Assembly (NCBI RefSeq): GCF_002015075.1
Contig: NZ_MUXZ01000027.1
Location: 1 to 64,000, forward strand
Length of the DNA stretch: 64,000 bases
Source of the DNA: Canicola haemoglobinophilus
GTDB taxonomy: Bacteria; Pseudomonadota; Gammaproteobacteria; Enterobacterales; Pasteurellaceae
Reading direction: 5' to 3'
Positions 8,348-17,413 of the stretch are shown here, piece by piece (within the stretch, counting starts at the first letter, position 1; each line of letters starts with the position of its first letter). A program made the translations under genes and the position numbers. The notes beneath the pieces were generated by a model. It was not told where the DNA came from and ran no database searches. It saw only the letters and a program-made list of their open reading frames with translations.

Positions 8348-9757
8348 ATGTTCCTTTGGCATAAATATGCAACCTCCCCTTTATTTCAATCCAAAATTGC
8401 CTTGCGAAATTCGCAAGGCGATGTTTTTACATGGCAACAGCTTTGTTCTTTAATCTCTCAGCAATCAGCACTTTTTCAACAACAAGGCGTTAAAACAGGA
8501 AGTGGAGTAGCGCTTTGTGGCAAAAATAGTTTTTCATTGCTATTGGCTTATTTAGCCGCTATTCAGTCTGGTGCTAGAGTGTTAGGGATTAACCCGAATT
8601 TTCATGCTGATAAAATTCAGCAAATTATGGCATGTTATCAATGCGATTTTATCTTTAACGCCACATCATCGCAGTTTGAAAATAGCAAAAATTTAACCGC
8701 ACTTTCTATCACTGAAAATCAACAACAATATACGGATTTTGTACCTGAAACAGAGGCCAATATAGATTTGCACACAGTGGCAACATTGACCTTAACTTCG
8801 GGATCAAGCGGTTTACCCAAAGCAGTTGCGCATAGTGTACAAGGGCATTTAGATAATGCACTTGGCGTTTGTGAGTTAACCCAATTTAGTGCAAAAAATA
8901 GCTGGCTTTTATCCTTGCCTTTGTTTCATGTTTCAGGGCAAGGCATTATTTGGCGCTGGTTGGCAATGGGGGCGGAGTTACATTTGCCTCAAGAGGATTT
9001 TTATTTTTCTGTAAGCCAAGCAAGCCATTGTTCATTAGTGCCAACCCAATTACAGCGCTTGTTAGATTATTGGCAACAACATCCTCAAGCGCCACGTTAT
9101 ACGCAACATATTTTGTTGGGAGGTGCGCAAATTCCTACCGCACTTACGGACAAGCTGGCGCTGTATGGCGTAAAAAGTTACAGTGGGTATGGTATGACAG
9201 AAATGGCATCCACAGTTTGCGCTAAGTTGAGTAATGGTAAGCACGGGGTCGGGCAACCTTTAGCTGGGCGTGAAGTGCGGTTGGTTTTTGATGAAATTTG
9301 GTTGCGTGGTGCGGGGCTTGCCTTAGGCTATTGGCAACAAGGCGAGCTTCATTCTTTGTTGAATGAGCAAGGTTGGTTTGCTACAAAGGATAAAGGTATT
9401 TGGCAAGATAATGAATTGCGCATTTTAGGGCGCTTGGATAATATGTTTATTTCTGGTGGTGAAAATATTCAACCAGAAGAAATTGAACAGATTATCGGGC
9501 AAAATGAAAAAGTCGAGCAGGTTTTTGTATTACCTGTTGATGATGCAGAATTTGGGCAACGACCTGTAGCCATGATTAAGTTTTATGATGTTTTTTCTGA
9601 ACAGGCAGTACATGAATTACAGATTTGGCTAGTGGATAAATTAGAAAAGTTTAAGCAACCTATTCAATATTTCCCACTCATTTTGCAAGCACAAGGGAAC
9701 ATTAAAATTTCACGTCATCAGTTAAAATCTGAGCTAACTCATTTATTAGGAAAGTAA
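8348..9757 (+). CDS. menE: o-Succinylbenzoate-CoA ligase MenE
   Basis: Adenylate-forming enzyme that activates o-succinylbenzoate to its CoA thioester in menaquinone synthesis; 469 residues. The ATP-binding P-loop signature LTLTSGSSGLPKA is at about 152-164, the adenine/carboxylate motif SGYGMTEMA near 282, and the hinge motif LGRLDNMFISGGENI near 360. The catalytic Lys region of the small C-terminal lid is around NIKISRHQLK. It lies between seqA and mscK with gaps of 2 and 1 bp. No other men gene is in the window. Confidence 0.95.
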   Translation: MFLWHKYATSPLFQSKIALRNSQGDVFTWQQLCSLISQQSALFQQQGVKTGSGVALCGKNSFSLLLAYLAAIQSGARVLGINPNFHADKIQQIMACYQCDFIFNATSSQFENSKNLTALSITENQQQYTDFVPETEANIDLHTVATLTLTSGSSGLPKAVAHSVQGHLDNALGVCELTQFSAKNSWLLSLPLFHVSGQGIIWRWLAMGAELHLPQEDFYFSVSQASHCSLVPTQLQRLLDYWQQHPQAPRYTQHILLGGAQIPTALTDKLALYGVKSYSGYGMTEMASTVCAKLSNGKHGVGQPLAGREVRLVFDEIWLRGAGLALGYWQQGELHSLLNEQGWFATKDKGIWQDNELRILGRLDNMFISGGENIQPEEIEQIIGQNEKVEQVFVLPVDDAEFGQRPVAMIKFYDVFSEQAVHELQIWLVDKLEKFKQPIQYFPLILQAQGNIKISRHQLKSELTHLLGK

Positions 9758-9758
9758 T

Positions 9759-12700
9759 ATGAATATCAAGAATAAAATTAAACAGATCGCAATTCTAGGG
9801 TTATTTACCTTAGCTCAGTTTGCACTTGCAGGCACCATTTTAACGGAAAGTGATGTAAAGATACGACTTGATGAGGCGAAGAGAGCGGATCAATCTTTAC
9901 AAGAGAATAAAAGTGCGGTGCAAAATTTAGAAGATACGCTTGTCCTCTTGGCTAAAATTGCAAAACAGAAAGACGATAATTTGAAGCTACAAAAGCTCAT
10001 TCAAGATGCGCCAAATGAACAACGAAAGGTGCGTGAAGAGATTATTAAATTAAAAAATGAACCAGAAAATTATGATTTTGCTAAATTTTCTATGGAGCAA
10101 TTACAAACTGATTTAGCCAAAACTCAAGTAGATTTGCAGCAAGTTCAAGTGGATTTAGCACAAGTAAATGCACAATTAGTTAACCAGCGATCTGCTTCTG
10201 AGCGCACACAAAGCGCATTAAGTGCTAATCTAGCTCGCTCGCAAGAAATTGATAAATTATCTTTTAATGTAGATATTGGGCGGATTGAACAAAATAAATT
10301 AGCCACGGAAAGCACATTAATTGAGTTGCAAAATCAATATAATCAAAATTTGCTGCAGGGTGATAATGAACTTACCGCACTTTATACCTTGCAGTTGGAG
10401 TTTAAAAATCTTGCCCAACAACATTGGCAAGAGAAACAAACCGCTCTTCAAAGCGAAATTAATCAACGTAAACTAGCGGAAACCAAACAGCAAGCAGAGC
10501 AATTGAAACAAGCGCAAAAGGAAACAGATGGCAATCCTTTGCTAGTTCAACAACAGCAAATCAATATCCAAATTGGTCAAGAGTTAGTTGCTCAAACAAC
10601 AAAACTGAATGCGTTATCACAAGATAATTTACGCATTAAGTCAGTTCTAGACAATTTGCAACAAACTGAACGTAATATTAATGAACAGATTAGTGCCTTA
10701 CAAGGTACTTTGGTATTATCTAAAATTATTAACAAGCAAAAGCAATTATTACCACAAGATCAGATCATCACAGGCTTGTCGAAGCAAATTACTGATTTGC
10801 GAGTAAGAATTTTTGATTTAACAGAGCTGAGAGATAGTCTTTATGACGTAAATGGTTATATTGCCAATTTAGAGAAAAAACAAGAAGTTAGTTTGGATAA
10901 ATCCGAACGAAAGCAGTTAGCGCAAATTTTACAAGAACGTCAAAAGGGAATTTCTGATTTAGTTTCTATTTTAAATAACCAGCTTAATCTCTCTATCAAT
11001 ATTGAATTAAATCAAAAACAGGTAACCTTAATTAGTGATACTTTGCAAGGAAAACTGCAACAACAAAGTTTCTGGGTTAAAAGCAATGCGCCTATTGATT
11101 TTGATTGGTTTAAAGCTTTTCCATCGGCATTAAAAGCTGAATTAGAAGATATTCGAGAACAATTTAATTTTAGTAATTGGAAAAATAATCTTGTCTCTGG
11201 GGTTACTTTAATTACTATCTTTTTAGGTTTGGCTTTTTTTGTTTCTTGGCGTAAAGAGCAGATTAAACAGCGTTTAAACTATATTAATAGTAAAATCAAT
11301 ACGTTAGGAGATAAACAACTTTACACTCCAGAAGCTATTTTTTGGACAATTATCCTTTGTTTACCTATGACGTTATCTGTCTTAGCTGGTTTAATTTTAG
11401 TGACCTTTATTTGTTTCAATGAGCCAGAAAAATTCTGGTGGTGGTCGCTAAAAATGTCCGGATATTGGTTACTCTTTTCTTTTATGTTAGCCATGTTCCG
11501 TCCAAATGGTATTGCTTATCGCCATTTTAATATGCTAAAACATAATGTAGAGCTATTTTCTAACGTTATGACACGATCCGTATGGATTGCTGTACTTTGG
11601 TTAAATGCTTCCATGTTTACTTACCTAGAAGGTGGAATTACAAATGATGTGATTGGTCAATTAATGACTATTGTGGTTTTAGTCATTTCCTTATTTATTG
11701 TTGGTCCTCGTATGCGTTATGCAGTTCAAGCCTACGAAAAAAATTCCGAAAAAAGTTTATTACTTAAAGTCTTTCGTGTTGTATTACTGATTTCGCCGAT
11801 AGTGCTTATTGTTTTAGTGGTTTTAGGTTATTACTACACAACTTTAAACCTTATGGATCACTTAATGTCTTCTTACTTCGCACTTATGATATGGTTAGTG
11901 GCTCGTAATATGGTTTACCGCGGTTTTGCTGTTTCGGCTCGCCGTTTGGCTTATCGCCGTTTACAAGAAAAACGTGAGCAGATGCAAGCTCAATCTCAAG
12001 AGGATATTGTCGAAGAAGAATTTAGCGTTAATACGCAAGAAGAAGTCTTAGCCATTTCTGCTGTTAAAGATCAAGTCTTGCGTGTAACAGATTTAGCTTT
12101 ACTCGTTGGTTTAATCGGTTTGTTATATTGGGTGTGGTCAGATTTAATTACAGTTGCCTATTATCTGGAAGGAGTAACTTTATGGAAACAAATTGTTACT
12201 ACTGAAACAGGCACAGTAACAGAAGCTATTACATTATGGAATTTATTATTGGCACTGATTATTTTAAGTGCTACCTATGCTTTAGTGAGAAATATTGGTG
12301 GGGTGTTAGAAGTTCTTGTTTTCTCAAGATTTAATTTTTCCCAAGGCACACCTTATACCATAACAACCTTGCTGACGTATTTTATTATTGCCATAGGTAG
12401 TGGTGTGGCATTTTCTACTTTAGGTATGTCATGGTCAAAATTGCAATGGTTATTCGCCGCACTTTCCGTTGGTTTAGGTTTCGGTTTGCAAGAAATTTTT
12501 GCAAACTTTGTGTCGGGTATCATTATTTTATTTGAACGTCCTGTGCGTATCGGTGATGTAGTAACTATTGGCGATTTTTCTGGAACCGTATCAAAAATTC
12601 GTATCCGTTCTACAACCATTATTGATTTTGACAAGAAAGAAGTCATTGTGCCTAACAAAGCTTTTGTAACAGAACGCATTGTGAACTGGGCATTAACTAA

Positions 12701-13049
12701 CTCAATGACTCGTGTTGTGATTAGTGTTGGTGTTGCTTATGGTTCTGATTTGGAGCTTGTGCGCAAGTTGTTATTACAAGCCGCTTATGACACGCCAGCA
12801 GTATTAAAAGAACCTGAGCCATCGGCTTATTTTATGACTTTTGGTGCTAGCACCTTAGATCATGAGTTGCGTGTTTATGTAGGCAAAATTGCAGACCGCA
12901 CTAAAACCAAAGATTTCTTAAATCGCCGTATCAATGAATTATTTGCTGAACATAACATTGAAATTGCATTTAACCAGTTGGATGTATTTATCAAAAACCA
13001 ATCCACGAATGAAGAAGTAAAAGTGCTTTCAGAGAGCTTAAAAGGATAA
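9759..13049 (+). CDS. mscK: Large mechanosensitive channel, MscK/KefA type
   Basis: Inner-membrane osmotic-release channel of the MscS superfamily, 1096 residues (E. coli MscK is 1120). A signal peptide ends near ALAG (about 25). A long periplasmic coiled-coil region rich in Gln and Leu runs to about 480. About eleven hydrophobic segments follow, the last being the pore helix with Gly/Ala periodicity (GLGFGLQEIFANFVSG). The MscS beta domain (RPVRIGDVVTIGDFSGTVSKI) and alpha/beta C-terminal domain complete the protein. It is 1 bp after menE and 12 bp before aroC, inside one long plus-strand cluster. Confidence 0.93.
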   Translation: MNIKNKIKQIAILGLFTLAQFALAGTILTESDVKIRLDEAKRADQSLQENKSAVQNLEDTLVLLAKIAKQKDDNLKLQKLIQDAPNEQRKVREEIIKLKNEPENYDFAKFSMEQLQTDLAKTQVDLQQVQVDLAQVNAQLVNQRSASERTQSALSANLARSQEIDKLSFNVDIGRIEQNKLATESTLIELQNQYNQNLLQGDNELTALYTLQLEFKNLAQQHWQEKQTALQSEINQRKLAETKQQAEQLKQAQKETDGNPLLVQQQQINIQIGQELVAQTTKLNALSQDNLRIKSVLDNLQQTERNINEQISALQGTLVLSKIINKQKQLLPQDQIITGLSKQITDLRVRIFDLTELRDSLYDVNGYIANLEKKQEVSLDKSERKQLAQILQERQKGISDLVSILNNQLNLSINIELNQKQVTLISDTLQGKLQQQSFWVKSNAPIDFDWFKAFPSALKAELEDIREQFNFSNWKNNLVSGVTLITIFLGLAFFVSWRKEQIKQRLNYINSKINTLGDKQLYTPEAIFWTIILCLPMTLSVLAGLILVTFICFNEPEKFWWWSLKMSGYWLLFSFMLAMFRPNGIAYRHFNMLKHNVELFSNVMTRSVWIAVLWLNASMFTYLEGGITNDVIGQLMTIVVLVISLFIVGPRMRYAVQAYEKNSEKSLLLKVFRVVLLISPIVLIVLVVLGYYYTTLNLMDHLMSSYFALMIWLVARNMVYRGFAVSARRLAYRRLQEKREQMQAQSQEDIVEEEFSVNTQEEVLAISAVKDQVLRVTDLALLVGLIGLLYWVWSDLITVAYYLEGVTLWKQIVTTETGTVTEAITLWNLLLALIILSATYALVRNIGGVLEVLVFSRFNFSQGTPYTITTLLTYFIIAIGSGVAFSTLGMSWSKLQWLFAALSVGLGFGLQEIFANFVSGIIILFERPVRIGDVVTIGDFSGTVSKIRIRSTTIIDFDKKEVIVPNKAFVTERIVNWALTNSMTRVVISVGVAYGSDLELVRKLLLQAAYDTPAVLKEPEPSAYFMTFGASTLDHELRVYVGKIADRTKTKDFLNRRINELFAEHNIEIAFNQLDVFIKNQSTNEEVKVLSESLKG

Positions 13050-13061
13050 AAGGAAGAACAT

Positions 13062-14144
13062 ATGGCAGGAAACAGTATTGGTCAACTTTTTAAAGTGACC
13101 ACATTTGGCGAGTCACATGGTATTGCGTTGGGTTGTATTGTCGATGGCGTTCCTCCTGGACTGGCTTTATCAGAGGAAGATATTCAACCTGATTTAGATC
13201 GTCGTAAACCAGGTACATCAAGATATACCACGCCACGTCATGAAGATGATGAGGTGCAAATTTTATCGGGTGTATTTGAAGGGAAAACCACAGGTACGAG
13301 TATCGGCATGATGATCAAAAATGCCGATCAGCGTTCACAAGATTATGGCGAAATCAAAGATCGTTTTCGCCCAGGACATGCGGATTTTACTTATCAGCAA
13401 AAATATGGCTTGCGTGATTATCGTGGTGGCGGTAGATCTTCAGCGCGTGAAACCGCTATGCGTGTTGCAGCTGGTGCTATCGCAAAAAAATATTTGCGTG
13501 AGCATTTTGGTGTTGAGGTTCGAGGTTATTTATCACAAATTGGGCATATCAAAATTGATCCGCAAGTTGTTGCTGATGTGAGCAAAATTGATTGGGAGAA
13601 AGTCAACAGTAATCCTTTCTTCTGTCCTGATGAAAGTGCGGTGGAAAAATTTGATGAATTGATTAGAGAGCTAAAAAAAGAAGGCAATTCTATTGGCGCA
13701 AAATTAACTGTGGTTGCAGAAAAGGTGCCTGTGGGTTTAGGCGAGCCTGTTTTTGATCGTTTAGATGCAGATTTGGCACATGCGTTAATGGGTATTAATG
13801 CGGTCAAAGGGGTAGAAATTGGCGATGGTTTTGCGGTTGTTGAGCAAAAAGGAACGGAACATCGTGATGAAATGACTCCTGAAGGTTTTTGTTCTAATCA
13901 TGCAGGTGGTATTTTAGGTGGCATTAGCTCAGGGCAACCGATTATTGCCACTATTGCATTAAAGCCAACTTCAAGCATTACGATTGCAGGACGTTCAGTG
14001 AATTTAAATAATGAGCCTGTTGAAGTTATAACGAAAGGGCGACATGATCCTTGTGTTGGGATTAGAGCGGTGCCTATTGCAGAAGCTATGACTGCAATCG
14101 TTTTATTAGATCATTTATTGCTTTTTAAAGCACAATGCAAATAG
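13062..14144 (+). CDS. aroC: Chorismate synthase AroC
   Basis: Converts EPSP to chorismate, the last common step of aromatic amino acid, folate and menaquinone synthesis; needs reduced FMN. 360 residues, normal length. Signatures: [18 protein letters not shown] near the N-terminus (13-30), the basic [14 protein letters not shown] loop, the middle signature [12 protein letters not shown], and [17 protein letters not shown] near the C-terminus. AGGAAGA precedes the start. Confidence 0.98.
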   Translation: MAGNSIGQLFKVTTFGESHGIALGCIVDGVPPGLALSEEDIQPDLDRRKPGTSRYTTPRHEDDEVQILSGVFEGKTTGTSIGMMIKNADQRSQDYGEIKDRFRPGHADFTYQQKYGLRDYRGGGRSSARETAMRVAAGAIAKKYLREHFGVEVRGYLSQIGHIKIDPQVVADVSKIDWEKVNSNPFFCPDESAVEKFDELIRELKKEGNSIGAKLTVVAEKVPVGLGEPVFDRLDADLAHALMGINAVKGVEIGDGFAVVEQKGTEHRDEMTPEGFCSNHAGGILGGISSGQPIIATIALKPTSSITIAGRSVNLNNEPVEVITKGRHDPCVGIRAVPIAEAMTAIVLLDHLLLFKAQCK

Positions 14145-14154
14145 GGATTTTCCT

Positions 14155-15018
14155 ATGCAAACAAAAATAATATTTAAATTGAACAAAACTGCGGTAATTA
14201 CTACCGCACTTTTTTTCATGTCAATGCTTAATGCCAATCCACAATATTGGCAATCGGTAAAACGCCCTATTCGTGGTGAGACGATGCCAATTGGAAGTTA
14301 TAGCAATGGTTGTATTATTGGTGCTGAAGCCTTGCCTTTTAATGGGGAAGGCTACCAGGTTATTCGTACCAATAAAAACCGTTATTATGGTCATCCAGAT
14401 ATGATTGCTTATTTACAACGATTAGGCAAAAAGGCAAAACAGGCAGGCATTCCAACCATTTTAATCGGTGATATTGCGATGCCTGGAGGAGGACGTTTTT
14501 TAACAGGGCATGCGAGTCATCAAATGGGGCTTGATGCGGATATTTGGTTACGTTTAGGTAAGCTTTCAGCAAAAGATGCACAAGATCCGAGTGGTATGGG
14601 GTTATTGGTTGTGGATCGTAAAAAACAACGAGTAATAGATAATTTATGGTCAAAGGATCATGAAAATCTTATTCGTCTTGCAGCGAAAGATCCGCAAGTA
14701 AGTCGAATTTTTGTCAACCCAGCAATTAAGCTTAAATTATGTCAAACAGTACAGGGTGATCGAAATTGGTTACAAAAAATTCGCCCTTGGTTTGGGCATG
14801 ACAGCCATTTTCATGTACGTTTGACATGTCCAAAAGGGGCTGCATATTGTGAAAATCAATCGCCAGTTCCTGCTGGAGAAGGTTGTGGCGATGAACTTTA
14901 TTCTTGGTTTGAACCGCCTAAACCAAGTACCACGAAGCCGAAAAAAGTCGTGCCAGAGGCGCCGTTCCTTTGCCAGCAATTGATTAGTGCCCCAAATCGT
15001 CATGAATGGTTAGAGTAG
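14155..15018 (+). CDS. mepA: Penicillin-insensitive murein endopeptidase MepA
   Basis: Periplasmic zinc LAS metallopeptidase cleaving D-Ala-mDAP cross-links in peptidoglycan; 287 residues. A signal peptide (basic start, then AVITTALFFMSMLNA) is cleaved near residue 28. The zinc ligands are visible as GHASHQMGLDADIW (H...D) and DSHFHVRL (HxH). Conserved Cys in the C-terminal half suggest disulfides. It starts 10 bp after aroC, as in E. coli and H. influenzae. The signal-peptide coding region contains an intrinsic-terminator-like hairpin (14190-14216). Confidence 0.95.
   Translation: MQTKIIFKLNKTAVITTALFFMSMLNANPQYWQSVKRPIRGETMPIGSYSNGCIIGAEALPFNGEGYQVIRTNKNRYYGHPDMIAYLQRLGKKAKQAGIPTILIGDIAMPGGGRFLTGHASHQMGLDADIWLRLGKLSAKDAQDPSGMGLLVVDRKKQRVIDNLWSKDHENLIRLAAKDPQVSRIFVNPAIKLKLCQTVQGDRNWLQKIRPWFGHDSHFHVRLTCPKGAAYCENQSPVPAGEGCGDELYSWFEPPKPSTTKPKKVVPEAPFLCQQLISAPNRHEWLE
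14190..14216 (+). terminator. Terminator-like uptake-sequence hairpin inside the 5' end of mepA
   Basis: Stem TGCGGTA (14190-14196) with TACCGCA (14202-14208), a 5-nt loop, then C and seven T. It is built from one exact uptake sequence and a partial inverted copy, and lies 46 bp after the aroC stop within mepA codons 12-21. It could end or attenuate transcription between the genes; that is inference from structure. Confidence 0.55.
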
Positions 15019-15027
15019 GATAAGAAG

Positions 15028-15798
15028 ATGGCAGAAATTACTATTCAGTTAATGTTAATTTTGTTTTTGGTTGCAGGCATTGCTGGTTTTATTGATGCCA
15101 TTGCTGGCGGTGGTGGCTTGATTACCATTCCAGCTTTATTGATGACGGGCATGCCTCCTGCATTAGCCCTTGGTACCAATAAATTACAGGCTTGTGGTGG
15201 TTCTTTTTCTGCAAGTTTATATTTTCTACGTAAAAGAGCGGTAGATGTACGAGCCTTTTTTTTGATTATTCTGATGACTTTCATTGGCGCTACTCTAGGC
15301 ACTTTATTAATCCAAAATGTAGATGCTACCTTGGTTAAGAAAGTGCTGCCTGTGCTTGTATTGATTATTGGTTTGTATTTTCTATTTACCCCTTCACTTG
15401 GCAATGAAGATAGAAATGCGCGTATTTCTTATAGCTTATTTGCTTTTAGTGCTGGATTAGGGATTGGTTTCTACGATGGTTTTTTTGGACCGGGCACAGG
15501 ATCTTTACTTAGCCTTGCTTGCGTAACCTTGCTTGGTTTTAATTTAGCAAAAGCAACGGCACATGCGAAAGTATTAAATTTTACCTCTAATATTGCATCG
15601 TTGATTTTTTTCTTACTCGGTGGACAAATTTTGTGGAAATTAGGCTTAGTTATGATGCTTGGTCAATTTATTGGTGCTAACTTAGGCGCGAAAATGGTAT
15701 TAACTAAAGGAAAAACCTTAATTCGCCCTATGGTTGTATTAATGTCCTTTATTATGACTGCAAAAATGGCTTATGACCAAGCGTGGTTTAGTTGGTAA
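15028..15798 (+). CDS. yfcA: TauE/SafE (TSUP) family membrane permease, YfcA-like
   Basis: Integral inner-membrane protein of 256 residues with about eight hydrophobic segments. The first carries the family motif AGFIDAIAGGGGLITIPALL, and a second half-repeat carries GIGFYDGFFGPGTGSLLSLA, as in sulfite/organosulfonate exporter-type TSUP proteins. The homologous E. coli gene yfcA also lies beside mepA and aroC. The substrate is not established. It is 9 bp after mepA, probably the same transcript. Confidence 0.9.
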   Translation: MAEITIQLMLILFLVAGIAGFIDAIAGGGGLITIPALLMTGMPPALALGTNKLQACGGSFSASLYFLRKRAVDVRAFFLIILMTFIGATLGTLLIQNVDATLVKKVLPVLVLIIGLYFLFTPSLGNEDRNARISYSLFAFSAGLGIGFYDGFFGPGTGSLLSLACVTLLGFNLAKATAHAKVLNFTSNIASLIFFLLGGQILWKLGLVMMLGQFIGANLGAKMVLTKGKTLIRPMVVLMSFIMTAKMAYDQAWFSW

Positions 15799-15818
15799 AA
15801 CAAGCGATTGGAGTAACA

Positions 15819-16772
15819 ATGATGGAACATAATGATCTACGTTTAACAGCTCGAGTGGGTTACCAACCTCATTGGTCTTGGTCTTATTTATTGCCTAAAT
15901 ATTGGGCTGTTTGGCTTGGTATTTTTGCTTTATTGATTTTGGCTTTGGTGCCTTTTCGTTGGCGAGATAAGTTAGCGGAGAAATTGGGCAAAATTATTGC
16001 ATATAAAGCGAAAAAACAAAGACATCGCGCTGATGTGAATTTACGTTATTGTTTTCCACAATGGTCAGAAAAACAGCGTAATAATGTGATTGATAAAATG
16101 TTTATTACTGTCACTCAAGTGATGCTTGGAATTGGCGAAATTGCTTTTTGTTCAAAAAAACATCTACAGAAGCGCAGTGAATTTACTGGCTTAGAACATA
16201 TTCACCAAGCAAGAGCAGCTGGAAAAAATATTATTTTAATGGTGCCACACGGTTGGGCAATTGATGCCTCGGGAATTATTTTACATGCGCAAGGAATGGC
16301 GATGACGTCCATGTATAATCCGCATCGTAATCCTCTTGTGGATTGGTTATGGACGAGAACGCGCTTGCGTTTTGGTGGAAAAATGCATGCTCGTCAAAAT
16401 GGAATTAAGCCTTTTCTTAATCATGTGAAAAAAGGAGAGATGGGCTATTATTTACCAGATGAAGATTATGGCGAAGAATTGAGTGTTTATGCTGATTTCT
16501 TTGCTACTTATAAAGCAACCTTGCCAGGATTAAATAAAATGGCAAGGCTGGCAAAAGCCGTTGTTATTCCAATGTTTCCACGTTATAACGCACAGCGTGG
16601 AAAGTATGAAATGGAAATTTGTGCGCCTTTAGAATTAACGGAAGAACCTCTGCAATCGGCAAGAGTAATGAACCAAGCGATTGAATATTTTGTTACGCCA
16701 ACGCCAGAGCAATATGTATGGATTTTGCGCTTATTAAAAACACGCAAAGATAATGAAGATATTTATCGTTAG
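15819..16772 (+). CDS. lpxM: Lipid A late acyltransferase LpxM (MsbB)
   Basis: Inner-membrane acyl-ACP-dependent acyltransferase that adds the last secondary acyl chain to Kdo2-lipid A; 317 residues from this start. One N-terminal membrane anchor (WAVWLGIFALLILALVPF) is followed by the catalytic HX4D motif (PHGWAID). The region ending LPDEDYG matches the LpxL/M family. The frame opens at 15792, but the ATG at 15819 has GGAG at 15810-15813 and a family-like N-terminus. Its product strongly affects endotoxicity. The order yfcA-lpxM is kept from H. influenzae. Confidence 0.93.
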   Translation: MMEHNDLRLTARVGYQPHWSWSYLLPKYWAVWLGIFALLILALVPFRWRDKLAEKLGKIIAYKAKKQRHRADVNLRYCFPQWSEKQRNNVIDKMFITVTQVMLGIGEIAFCSKKHLQKRSEFTGLEHIHQARAAGKNIILMVPHGWAIDASGIILHAQGMAMTSMYNPHRNPLVDWLWTRTRLRFGGKMHARQNGIKPFLNHVKKGEMGYYLPDEDYGEELSVYADFFATYKATLPGLNKMARLAKAVVIPMFPRYNAQRGKYEMEICAPLELTEEPLQSARVMNQAIEYFVTPTPEQYVWILRLLKTRKDNEDIYR

Positions 16773-16843
16773 CCAGGGCAATTTGTGCTAAACTTTGCGC
16801 CGTTTTGTCAAATACACTTTTATCATAGTTTTTAGGGAATAAA

Positions 16844-17383
16844 ATGAATAAATTAGAATTGATTAAATCCTCTATTAAATCTATTCCAAACCACCCAAAA
16901 GAAGGAATTATTTTCCGTGATATTACTAGCCTCACTGAAGTGCCAGAGGCTTTTCAAGCGACAATAGATTTAATTGTTGCACAATATAAAGATAAAGGTA
17001 TTACTAAAGTTATTGGTACTGAAAGTCGTGGTTTTATTTTTGGTGCTCCAGTCGCTTTAGCGCTAGGCGTGCCTTTTGTTTTAGTGCGTAAGCCAGGGAA
17101 ATTACCGCGTGAAACTATTTCCCAATCTTATCAATTAGAATATGGTCAAGATACCTTAGAAATTCATGTAAGTTCTATTCAAGCTGGCGATAATGTGCTA
17201 GTAATTGATGATTTATTAGCAACTGGCGGTACAATTGAAGCGACGGTAAAACTGGTAGAACGTTTACAAGGTCAAGTCAAACATGCAGCTTTTGTGATTA
17301 GCTTACCAGATCTTGGTGGCGAAGCTCGTTTATGTGATCTTGGTGTAGAACCATTTACTTTAGTTGAATTTGCTGGTCATTAA
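16844..17383 (+). CDS. apt: Adenine phosphoribosyltransferase
   Basis: Salvages adenine to AMP using PRPP; 179 residues, normal for the family. The PRPP-binding motif is [16 protein letters not shown] (about 122-137). The flexible-loop region [20 protein letters not shown] and the N-terminal IRDITSL-like segment (IIFRDITSL) are family-typical. dnaX starts 30 bp downstream; apt-dnaX is a conserved gammaproteobacterial pair. Confidence 0.98.
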   Translation: MNKLELIKSSIKSIPNHPKEGIIFRDITSLTEVPEAFQATIDLIVAQYKDKGITKVIGTESRGFIFGAPVALALGVPFVLVRKPGKLPRETISQSYQLEYGQDTLEIHVSSIQAGDNVLVIDDLLATGGTIEATVKLVERLQGQVKHAAFVISLPDLGGEARLCDLGVEPFTLVEFAGH

Positions 17384-17413
17384 TTTTCTCAAATCAATAG
17401 AGATAGATAGGTA

